Assembly: GCA_037576195.1 (NCBI GenBank)
Contig: CM075104.1
Location: 10,112,775-10,176,774, forward strand
DNA from: Phytoseiulus persimilis
Lineage: Eukaryota > Arthropoda > Arachnida > Mesostigmata > Phytoseiidae
DNA: 64,000 nt
Direction of reading: 5' to 3'
The position numbers and the translations under genes are program-made. Positions 49,401 through 59,979 of this stretch are shown piece by piece (within the stretch, counting starts at the first letter, position 1; the number at the start of each line of letters is the position of its first letter). The notes below the pieces were generated by a model. The model saw nothing but the letters and a program-made list of their open reading frames with translations. It searched no databases and was not told where the DNA came from.

Positions 49401-51842
49401 TCCTGAGCAGGAGGTCGTTTTGTTGAGCCATCTCTCAGGCTTCGGATAGATTTTTTGAGCGCGCGCGCTCTCGTGATGAGCTCGATCCTGCATCTTGAAG
49501 ATCGGGGTTTTCGAATATGAGCGTGGTTTCTTCATCATTCCCGGCCAGGATCGGATGAAACTGAATTGAAGTAGCGTTTCATCGCAGGTCCAACCTGCAA
49601 CCTCGATTGGAACGAGTCCGATCGTGATGGATTTTATCTAATTCAGGCAAACGAATGCTATCCATTCGTGTTTTCACGGGCGGTTCCCGGTTTCACTCAT
49701 CGGAAGCAACGCACTCAGCTCATCCATGGAACTTCCCCTCTCGCCGGCGACGATAAAAACTAAGTATATTCCCGGCATCTGATCATCCTTCCCTGGACGG
49801 TCTCGATCTCGACCAGATCAATACTCATTGAACGAACCCCAAGCGCCCCCTCCTCTGCTTGACCGATACTTCGTCAGAAAAAGGTCCATAACAACAAGCG
49901 ATATTCCAGCGAATCGACCTGGCGTCGATTCCTTCTCATTACTGCATGGGCAACCGCAAAAGAGCACTTCCAGCCCGAGGGACGTCAGGTTGAGCCACGG
50001 GCGTCTCTCATGGGAAAACATCCGGAGCCGGAAACAGCGCGAAATTTCGTGATCATTTCAACGTTTCTCAATATTGCGCGCGACGATCATCGTCTTCGGG
50101 TCCAGGAAATAAATCAGGGGTTTCAACAGTTTTGGAATTCTGGAAGGGAACTTGAGAGAATTCTTTCACGAGCCAACTGTGTTTTGGAACACTGTATCTG
50201 CATGGTGATAGCGTACCGGCATTCTCGTCTGCTGGATAAATCCATTCTCGCGTAGAATAAATATCGAGGAATGTTCCCAGAATGTTCTGGATCTGATCGA
50301 GGTATTTTTCTGAAAGGGTGCGAAAACTGAAGCAGATGGTTCCGAAAATTGGTTTCAGGCTCGTGGCGCGTTGGCTCGTTGACAACGATTTTCTCACAAT
50401 GAGATGAATGGGCGGGGATGTGAATAAGGGGAGCAGGAATTCCGTTAACATTCCAGCAAGTTGAATGGAGTCGATAGTCAGCATGTGAAGAGATCCTACA
50501 AACGGCTTGTACTCGAGAAATCAGCCAGGTCCTTTTTCAGGACGCGGCTGAGTTCTACGTTTCAGCTCGGTGCTTGTACGACGTTCCATCAATCCAACCG
50601 CTTCAAGAAATCACTGCGACGATTTGAGAGAGTGGTTCGAGCCTTGCCGTTTCTTAGAGAAATATCTCGAATAAAATACTCGACGTCTCTCCCATCGGAC
50701 TGGAAACGGGCGCAAACTGTTCCGCAATCAGCGACACGAGGTACATCGTTGGATTCACTGCTTGGTTTTCAGCGAAGGAATTATCTGGTTCAACTTAATG
50801 AACCGCGCACGAATCCTAATCGTGCGTTGCGAGTAAGAAAGCTCCTGGAGACGCGCTTCGTTGGAGATTCCACACTGTTTCTCTGCGAATCGATTTTCCC
50901 GCCGGCTGGGTGAGCTTCCTCGAGGAAGCGTCGTAGAACCCCTTCCAAGGACGCTTGCTCTGGCGCCCTCAGGGCAAGCCGACCGATCGTCGACTCTGAG
51001 TGAAATTCCAACCACAATTTTCTTCCCTCCATGAAAAATGTTCTCTCGCGGACGAGCGCGGCTCCCGCTCCGAGCATCGAAGAAATGCGTCACAGAAATA
51101 GTCGGAATACGACGAGCTCCTGCGCATTCCTGACAGTGACAGGGAAGTCATAACTACTTCTACAGAGATCGACATCGAAATTCCACCGACAATCCGCGTT
51201 ATTCGCGATCCGTGTTGGGGCGAGAACCGACCTTGACGAAGAGGAAGTGTTCAAACGATTTTTGAGGGCTTATTGTTTACGATGACTCGTCAGTATTCCG
51301 GTCTCCGCCTTCCTACCCGCTGGTTCGGTGCTGGAACAAGATGACAGCGCTTAGAACCGGGGAGGAGGGAACCAGAATATCAGGAGAGGATAATGGAGAA
51401 CGATATGCTCCTCGGAAGGGATCTCCTGTGTCATCTAACTGCGACTCAAACAGGACCTCTTCGCCCGGCTCCTGAGAGAAAGCACACCTTTTAAAGCCGA
51501 TTTTACTCGATTTGGAGCCAGCCTCTGAATCGGAAATCGAAATGAGTTATTTTCAAGATTATTTCACTTGCGAATCGGTACTCCAGAACAGTGGCTCTCG
51601 AACGTTCTCCCCCCGAGTGACGCCTGGAACACGTTTTGCCCGAAAAAGAACTTCGCTCTCCCATAGATATTCCTGCGGCCTGTTGACGATGATTTCAAAT
51701 GCCCTGAGAATGAGCAGTGGCGTACAGGATAACCGGGTGACCACTGAGTTACCGGGAAAATATTCATCCAGCAGTTGGAAGGAGTGGAAAATCCTACAAT
51801 CTGAGGAGAATCGCTCCTTTGGGATCCCAGTCGCTCATAAAA

Positions 51843-52028
51843 ATGGCGAAGAGAGCGCAGCTGATCCTGCCGTCAAACGGTTTCCCCTCCATGGATATCA
51901 GCTTCCCCGAGAGCTACACCAACAGCACTGGGTTTGTTCGTCATGCCCGGGTCGAAAACGGGTTCCTCAGAAAGGAAGAGCTGGGTTACTTAGGCCAGTT
52001 GGAAGTATTCAACTTTCGCAGTAGACCG
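51843..52028 (+). other. Possible first coding exon of an unrecognised gene
   Basis: An ATG in a favourable context (aaaaATGG) opens 62 codons with strong third-position GC bias (MAKRAQLILPSNGFPSMDIS, later LRKEELGYLGQLEVF). The frame ends at a possible donor AGACCG|GTATCC just before an in-frame stop. A phase-0 acceptor at about 52399 (gaattccag) could add GNPLGTYLRNSRRTIAESS and a stop, giving a protein of about 81 residues. No family was recognised. The composition argues for coding, but the donor is only moderate. Confidence 0.28.
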
Positions 52029-55000
52029 GTATCCTGATTCTCGAAAATCCAGATAAGAGTCTGCATACGTTCTCTGTTCTGTCTCTATCTATCCCGATTG
52101 GAATTCCCATCGCGCTGTAGAGAAAAAATTGTGAATACAGAAAAAAAGGAACGAGACAGGCCATTTTTGAAGCAAGTAATATCTCTCGTCCGAGCTCGTT
52201 ATCGCCGACATCGAAGACTAATCTTCCCGATGAAAAGAAGCGAGCTGATAAATATTGTAACTAACCCAGCTCCTCTGGTTGCCCGTTCGTCAAAAGCCGT
52301 CGCGAACGTTTGCTTGTAGTAAAAAGCCTTCCCGCTCCTTTCAATTCGATTTTTTGGATTCCGGTTGCGGGGTTTCATACCGTGCGTTGGAATTCCAGGG
52401 GAATCCTTTGGGTACGTATCTCAGAAACTCGAGAAGGACCATAGCCGAGTCCTCATGAGTGTATCAATCCCTCCGAAGGGCCACTACTCGGCAATCGGAG
52501 CTTTCGGCGAAATTTCCGAAAGATTAGGATTCTCCACTCGATTTTCTCGACCCTTATTGATACATTTTGGCGATTCGCGATCCATTTTTTCCGATATTGG
52601 AAGATCAGATTCCTCCTTTTTCGGAGAGAAAGAATCTGAGGGCTTCAATTTAGCTCGTCACAAAACTCTCGAAATCACAGATAATTGCTCAGCATAGCTC
52701 TTTGAATCTCTCAACAAGAGGCTCGCGGAAACCGGAAACCGCTATCGTCGGAGTCAGCTTTTGAGTGGTCTCCATTAGATGAGCTTGCAAGGATCTGTCC
52801 GTTCTGGCTGCACCGCCATCTACTGCTAAAGTCGCGAGTCCATTCCGAAAGAATCTCCAGCTACTGAGCAGACATTCTTTCTTGCCCTTCCGCAAGCCGT
52901 GTAACTGAGCAGCTCACCACAGGGAAACATTGAAACCTCCGAAACGATATCCGATGCCCTCGATGACGACTCTCCATCGCTTCCGTGGGAAATAGAAGAA
53001 ACACTGAATTTCCGACTGTCGCTGCGTCCGTCGCACCGAGGAGGGTCTTTAGGAGTTTCCGATCGCGAGGATCATTCCTGAGAGAAAGAGGCAATGGAAT
53101 TCCGGAGCACAGACAGGGCTTCCTCGATTTGTGTCGGACAGGAAACCCAGGAGCGAAAATTACTGAGGTCCCTATCAGTTAGGGCTCGGTGAAGAAATGT
53201 TCCTCCTTATCTCATCCCAGAGGAGAAACGTCGATTCCTTTTTGACGTTCTCCGCTTAATGCGCGTGATTATCAGAATTCAGGCCCCTCTGGTGTTTGAA
53301 GTTCGTGACGCTACCCGGATACGCCGCGAAATTCACATTGTCGGCATGTGTTCGTGACTGACAGTTATTAATTTCACGTTCGATTCCGACGAGAAGAACA
53401 ACGTCCGATGAACAGAATCTTCGCGGGGACAGACGGAACGCGACCTCGACACATCGAAAACTGAAACTGAATGAATCAGCGAACGAAACTGAGCTGATAG
53501 CTCAACAAACGAAAGTATCCTCGCGTGATAACCCAGAATTGACAGGAGACCGACGATTCCTGGATGAATGCGTTCGCGAACTTGAGAGATGGAGCATAAC
53601 AGCAAGGAGGAGGATCCGGAAACTCGCTGGTCGCAACAGGAGGACCGAATGGTCCATGTGCGTGCATCTTTTGAGAATGCATTCAGCGAAGGTGGGAGAA
53701 GCTTCTTGGCAACCACGAAGACTGAGTCGTTCTGAGAACTCGATTCCTGCAGACGGCGCGATCTCTGACATCACGCGCAGGCTGTGATATTCACAAAGGC
53801 CTCGGTTTGGCTTCTGAGAGATCAAACTCAGACAGATCGGGAGTGGGAGCCGTGAGTCCAGAACTTCTTGTCGAACTCAGGGAGAACTGACAGTGCAAAG
53901 GGTCATCGGCTCGGAGACGGATTTGTCCTGGTCTTATCGACGAGGGAACCACGAAGTCAGAGCTTGTTGGTTGATGAGCAGCTCCGACGTCATACTCTGT
54001 GAAGATGGGGAACGAATTCCCCGGCTGAAATGGTCCGAAGTGGCCATGTTCAACCGACGATCAAGGAGAGAACGAGCGAGCAAGGAGAGAATCGAGCAGA
54101 GCAACGTATCGCGTGGCTAGCAAAGAACGGCAACAAAGCCGGCAAGAGGAACGTTCTTGTTTTAGACGGACGGGGCCGTGAACGCAAAGGAATTCGTGGA
54201 ATCTTCTTGTACCGCCATCGATGTTGACGGCAGCAGCACCGGCCACGAGGCCTTCTCCATCTCTTCTACGTTTTCTGTTGCAGCTATCGAGTCAGACAGA
54301 GAGAGCCAGTTCGTCACTGATGATCGGGCTTCGGACTTCATGATCATGACTTCTGAGCGCGGATTCCATCATCATCATCCATCATCATCAGACGCCATCA
54401 GCGTCAGCGCCATTATCGCCGTGATGAACAATGCAATGATGAGCGATTATTTACTTCTCTGTTTCAAGTGGTACTGCATCGAATCGGAATTTCATGTTCG
54501 GAGGAAATTACAGCCAAATCGTGTCGCTCAGACTCGCAGAACCAAAGGTGACCCAGACGCCGCTCATTGCGAGAACGAAGAAATCGCTGGAGTACTGACT
54601 GAGTCAAGAATAGACCCGAGGCTCGAGTGGCGCGGTCCGAGTGAATATGAATCGATAGTGGAAGAAACGACACTTGGGAACCCATCCAAGTCGCTCGAGA
54701 CGCACCGCTTCAACGCGACAATATTTGCCAGACAGGATCGATTCATAACTCCGCCAATCCAAAGATCAAGGTACTCAGCATCAAGCAGTACCGTCGAAAG
54801 ATATGCTCATTGAAATCATCAACGCGGGTTTGTCCAAGATGGTTCCGAAGCCTGAGACGGAGCTGATGCGACGGACCAACAAGGCTGACCCTTGCAACGG
54901 GGGTTTTTCGAGAAGGACGATGTTTTCAGAGAGCGGAATGTTGCCGAATAATTAGAACCCTTGGGAAGAATGGCCACTTTTGAACTTTTTCGGGAGAAGA

Positions 55001-55894
55001 AATTCGGGGATCAGTTCGAGCGATATTCATGGAGCTCTATGAGCATTCTCAGACAGCGTGCGAGCCCCGTTATCAACTGCAAACATGGACGTTCGCTGTT
55101 TTCAGCAAGGCTCTCTGCACGGATGTGAGGGCGAGCGAAGAGGCAGGATTCACCCCTCTTTTAACGAGAGCATCAACCAGCGAGCTCTACCGCCAGACTT
55201 GGCTAACCTCACTTGATTGATTAAATAGAACCAGCCGAGCAGGCGTGCTCCTTAGTCACGCGTCACGCGTAGTTCCGATGACGGGTGCACGTTGCAGTCC
55301 GGAGTAAGAGAAGTGTTCGTTTAAATATCTCAAACTTTATGAGCCATTCGCGAAGAATTCGATGAATGCCCTCAGATGAGAAAGACTGCGAGAGAAACTG
55401 CTCGATCATGTCGAAAGCACCGCCTCTTTGCTGGAACGGGAGCGGCTTTGGCGTCGAGCAGCCTTGGTGGAAACATTATGAAGGAAGACGATGAGCCATT
55501 GGTTGCAACGAGGGTCAGATGACACACGACTCGCGGGCCCTGGAAAAGGATGGATTTTTCCAGAGTTCCGCTCTCGGTTGGACGCTGGATGGCGTCGACG
55601 ACGATCGATTCGCTATAGAAAGTCGATTTCGGTCTCAATCTATCAATATGCCCTGGACCGGTGCCTCACCGAGAATGCCGAATGGCGATGTGAACTCTGT
55701 GATATATGACGAAAACCGTGACGAAGGCTCAGGCCGAGATGTGTCCCGCGCTCAAGTTCTCATAAACATTGATCAACGCATTCTGAGTAGAGGCCCTAGT
55801 GGACGTTCTTGCCCTCTCTAGCTTGAATATGACTCCACCAATTATCATTTTCCCTTTATTTCGCGCATGTGGCTCCTTTTGTGAATCATAGGCT
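52029..55894. other. Intergenic region without recognised genes
   Basis: About 3.9 kb. The longest frame (54178-54813 plus) contains a CAT-triplet histidine run (54365-54388) and no domain. No RNA gene, transposon or clear exon is visible apart from the possible second exon mentioned at about 52400. Confidence 0.4.
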
Positions 55895-55899
55895 CCTCT

Positions 55900-57135
55900 C
55901 GATAACAACCGCACAATGTCCACGGTTATCATCGAGGTATTCCTCCGCGAGCGGTTGCCAGCGATGTGCGGTGTGCGGCTATCATTCGGCTGATAGCCGC
56001 ACGCCCTGTAACTTCATCGTTCTTGAGATTCGGATGCCGCATCGAATTCACAATCTGTACACAGAGTACAATTCACAATCATATAGACCAGAGCTTGTGG
56101 AAGCTAGCAGAATGAAGTCCCAAATCTGGAGTCCGGAAGCAAGCCTGTAGTGATGAGGAATCCCGCTCTGCGGTCATTGTTCTCGTGAGGTGAGGTCTCT
56201 TAGACCGGAGTGCGTCCTCCGGGCGCCGGCCTCAGCGCGCGCTGTCGTCGATTGGGACCCGCCGACTGTTGGCCGTCAGTGTCAGTCGGGCTCCCGTGCC
56301 ATCCAGGCGCTGGCTCCCACAGCTTGTGGAAAAATCGCTGACCATGGCAATGCCGTACCTCGCGAGTCTGTTGTTGGACGGGACTACGCTGCAGGTATGA
56401 TACACGAGGTCCCAACCATCCCAGCGGAGGAGTCGAGATGCACGCGACGAATATCATCCTCGCCGATATCCTAAGCGAAATACCACTAAGAAGATCTTTT
56501 CCGGCTTGCATCCGAACAGCCATAGAATTCGGAATTCCCCGGACAGTTTCTCCGCGAACCGGGAAAAGCTCAATGAGCAGTTGCCTCGAGGTACAGCCTT
56601 ATCGTATGAGAGTCCATTGTGGGTATGATGGAAGCACACCGGAACAGCTCGGCGCCCACTCGACCTGCACCGCTGTTGGGCATCTTCATACGATGGATCA
56701 TCAGCATAACTCACCTCGATTGCAATCAATGTGAGAAAACTAAAATTCTTGCTCCTGGGTGGCTCAGCTAGATGGCCCACGCACGTTCTGGACGAGTGGT
56801 ACGAATCAGATTGTCTTCCTTTACGGACAACGCCGTCCTCGATCCGAGTGGGATCGGATAAAAGTTAGTAGCAAGTGAGCGCAGGCCTCAGTTCTCCGCG
56901 GATTACTCGAAAATAGGATTGAAATTAGCTGTCCTTTGGGCAATTTTTGGCCAACAGACAAGTCATTCCGGAACCGTTTTCACACCCATGGCCTCAAAAT
57001 CGGGTGTGCGGTTGTCATTTTTGCGTACAGCAAATGAGTTTCATGGGACATGTTAACCGCACTCAGGTGCGGTTATCATTGGAGTAAGTATTGAAATCCT
57101 CGGTTGTGCGGTTTAAGCGCGGTTATCATCCAGGA
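55900..57135. repeat. Dispersed and inverted GTGCGGTTATCAT-type repeats
   Basis: The motif or close variants recur at about 57010 (GTGCGGTTGTCAT), 57070 (GTGCGGTTATCAT) and 57119 (GCGCGGTTATCAT). An exact 12-base inverted pair lies near 55966-55996 (GTGCGGCTATCA, short loop, TGATAGCCGCAC). A reverse copy, GATAACAACCGCAC, lies just before it at 55901. Spacing in the second cluster is about 50-60 bases. It may be sub-terminal repeat DNA of a mobile element or degenerate satellite; no protein-coding region is associated. Confidence 0.5.
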
Positions 57136-57432
57136 GAGGTGAATATATGAACCTAAGATACGTATATTTTGATAATTTTCCACAGCATCGAGCGGCAACC
57201 TTGTGGGGAGCTCTCTGTACAGAGCTCTCGCCGCGAACATGAGGTCAGGCGACCTGCGCAACGAGGGTCGAAAGAACAAAGAGAATAGTTCCCATACAAA
57301 ACTTTCTTTTCCTTTTCTGGGATGAGTCATCAGAGGCCGCAACGCTTCAGGATTTCGCCCCAGACGAGCTCCATGAGTTCCTTGAGTTTCATCCAGATCG
57401 AAAGGATGCATCCTAGCTCCTCTCACTTATGC

Positions 57433-57723
57433 ATGACTCGGACCGACCTCGATCAGAGAATCTTGACCGAACCTCGAGCTCTGATCTTCAACGAATCATT
57501 CACGATTGATGATGAGGACATCGTTGCCTCCAGGAATGTTCCTGCCTATTTATTTTCCGAGTGTTTCGGATCAAATCAGTTAGCTTGGAAGCATAACGTC
57601 CGTATGGGAAACTGTCTTCAGGGCTGCGCTGGCTACGAGAACAGTTCGATTCTCAATTTCTGTGACGGAATTTTAAACAAGTTGAAGTCGGAAATCCCGA
57701 ACGATTTAACTCGTGACGTATGA
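57433..57723 (+). other. Hypothetical open frame, 96 residues
   Basis: This ATG-started frame (MTRTDLDQRILTEPRALIFN, later VRMGNCLQGCAGYENS) has plausible codon use. An internal MGNC would be a myristoylation-type start if translation began there. No family, splice sites or promoter could be assigned. It lies between the short repeats and a dead retroelement, so it may be part of an older mobile element. Confidence 0.18.
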
Positions 57724-57994
57724 CAGCGTTTGAGAGGTTCCCCATGAAAGCTCCATGTGAGTGCGTTCGACCGCTTCAACGAGATCTTACGGTCCCAGAT
57801 CCAACCGTTGTCAAATCTTCCGAGCACCAGATGCGATTACACACATCAGATCTATGTCTGGAGCTCTCAACTCTAGTGGGCGGCCGAAGGATACTCACCA
57901 AACCTTTCTCTATCATGGAGACGCTCGTTTGAAATGGCATAGGTTTATCAAACCGCTGTGCCATGCGGCGGATACCAAGAGTATATGGAACCCT

Positions 57995-58303
57995 TCACAT
58001 GCACAAAAACACAGAGCGAATGAGCCCGAATATGAATGGGTGAAGAAAAATCGTGCTTCTCACTTCGGTCGCGTTATTTGTCCCCTCGTGGAGTCCGAGG
58101 CGGTACAGAAGTTCTTTTTCGGTACAATATATGTCGTTGCATTCGAAGATAACGTGTTCTGTCGTCTCATCGTTTACCCCACACCTGGAACAGGTTTTGT
58201 CTAATCCAGAGTTCATCTTGTGGGCTCTGGTTGGCGCCATGCTCGCTCGAGCTAGAGCCAGTTGGGCGCTACCCTTGCTGTTGTCGTATAGGCAGCTATT
58301 CAT
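57995..58303 (-). mobile_element. Non-LTR retrotransposon relic, C-terminal zinc-knuckle region
   Basis: The minus-strand frame contains LYDNSKGSAQLALARASMA and then CSRCGVNDETTEHVIFEC. This CxxCG-x6-EHV-x4-C pattern is typical of the C-terminal end of R1/Jockey-type non-LTR retrotransposon ORF2 proteins. An open minus frame at 58433-58705 may continue it upstream, with stops between them. No reverse transcriptase catalytic motif was found, so the copy is a truncated pseudogene. A shorter related scrap lies at 23570-23690. Confidence 0.55.
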
Positions 58304-58781
58304 CCCCCGGGTGGTTTTGCCCGTGCTGCACGCTTGTATACTGGACTTTTAGAGCATATTTTCATTCCAAAGCCTGTCTTGAGTTCCCTGTATTCTCTTC
58401 CTGATGAGTTCAGCGAAAAGCCCGAGACGCGGTCAACCTTGGTCATCGTAGTCCACCATAATATCTTCGCAATGGTACTTCGCTTTAAGGCTCTCCGTTC
58501 CCTGGTACATTTTGGTCTTCTTGTTTGTGAGCTCCGTCATTATCAGGATGCTCTTCGGCCACCTGAAATTTGGCGTTGCTCTAACCTCTTTTGAGTATCT
58601 AAGCCAACCACGCTCTCCTTGAATTAACTCGTTTGGAACCCTGTAAGATTGTCCCTCAGATAAGGGACCCCTCAGAAAACGAGCCCCTGATGTAACGGAG
58701 TTCAAGTCGCAGGCCTGTATGATGTGAGCGAAATTTCAAAGTGAGAATCGTTGGAGGGAACAGCGATCCGCGAACATCCGC

Positions 58782-58990
58782 GAGGTCGATCTGACCATAT
58801 TTCTGGGGACCGTGAGGTGATTCCGGGATCGATCTGACCATACCTTTCAAGTTAACGGAATAAATTCCGGGATCGATCTGACCAAACTTTCCGAAGTTCT
58901 TGGAGGTGATTCTGGGGTTGATCTGACCACACTTTTTGAAGTCCATCGAGGTGATTCCGAGCTCGACTCGACCATATTTCTGGGGGTCCG
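58782..58990 (+). repeat. 44-bp minisatellite, five imperfect copies
   Basis: The core GATCTGACCATA recurs at about 58787, 58831, 58875, 58920 and 58964, giving a period of 44-45 bases. GAGGTGATTCCGGG-like sequence lies between the cores. Related units in the same orientation occur at 62502-62600 on the far side of the Helitron relic. An inverted unit (GTGGTCAGATCGATGCCGGA) lies at about 59168. Confidence 0.85.
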
Positions 58991-59159
58991 TGGAGGTGAA
59001 TAACGGAATTCACGGAAGCTGCTCCAGAGTATCATTCACCCAAATACCCTGAAATCTGTCCAATAACGGACCCTTCAGAGGACGGCATCGCAGCTGATAT
59101 AAAACTCAAGCGTGTACCCTTGGAGGAACCAAGGGACAGCGGAAAATTTATCATAGATC

Positions 59160-59245
59160 CCCAGAAGTGTGGTCAGATCGATGCCGGAATTATCCCCGTA
59201 GACCCCCGGAAGGAAGTCATTCGGGGGTCCGTTATCCGGTGGCCC
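59160..59245 (-). repeat. Inverted unit of the 44-bp minisatellite family
   Basis: TGTGGTCAGATCGATGCCGG is the reverse complement of the minisatellite core at 58782-58990. Flanking GGGGGTCCGTTATCC also resembles reversed flank sequence near 59060. The two clusters therefore form an imperfect inverted arrangement about 200 bases apart. Confidence 0.6.
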
Positions 59246-59979
59246 TTTATACGCGGGATTTTAGGGCACGTTCGATCGGATTTGATGCTGTTTTACACTA
59301 TACATAAGCGGTCGTTCTCCTCGTCAGAGGAGCATGTGTGTTCTCTCATCCAAGGTCCCATCAACAGGACACATCCGCGGGACGTTGATTGATTTTCTAT
59401 TGTTCATGGGAAGGGGAAGGGAACCGCTATGAGGACCATCGGAATGAACGGCTCTCAGAGTAGGCTCGCACGAGACTTGCTCTCGAATCCGGAGGCCATA
59501 TCCCGACCATACCGTGTTTGATTTCCGAAGGCAGCATTCTAGCTCTACATTCAGCCGAATCGGTTTCATATCACTTTGGTTTTCACTTGTCTCGCCCCCC
59601 CTGGGCCCTGGAACAGGAAATTATTATTATTTTTCTTCTCTCGAGTCCTGAGCCTCAGATCTCGACAGAGTCTGACGCAGCACAGGAATCGCCAATCGAA
59701 TGCGCTGGCGCCACGGCTGCGTTGACTTGATCGAGAACACTGCCGAATCAAGAGTTTCGGTGCCCGAAGGAGGTCTGATAACACCCCGGGTCGCTCTCCC
59801 CGGTCCTGAGGGTGTGTCCCCTCTCCGATCCAGATGACGTTGATCGGAGTAGACCCGCTCCAAGATGGAGACCCAACGACTAATTGTCAGTGCAAAACTC
59901 GAATCCGGATCAATGTCTCTTGGGCATGCGTGTGCAGGGCGGTCATCCTATGTGGGGAACTCTCTTATCTATCTCCTCT

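Larger units (their letters stand above)
45719..51842. other. Gene-poor region upstream of KIBRA
   Basis: This holds the KIBRA promoter side and about 6 kb with no confidently recognised gene. It contains the CAG/CAA-rich block at 46127-46226, GAC/GAT triplets near 46245 and 46480, alanine-coding GCC strings near 46510, and GGCG/GGCT tetranucleotide DNA near 48440-48490. The open frames 46718-47362 and 48820-49225 have no recognisable domain. No TATA box for KIBRA was found, consistent with a broadly expressed gene. Confidence 0.45.

Noticed and set aside
54178-54813. 211-codon plus-strand open frame with a histidine run
   Set aside because: The histidines come from a CAT triplet repeat and the rest has no recognisable domain or splice context.
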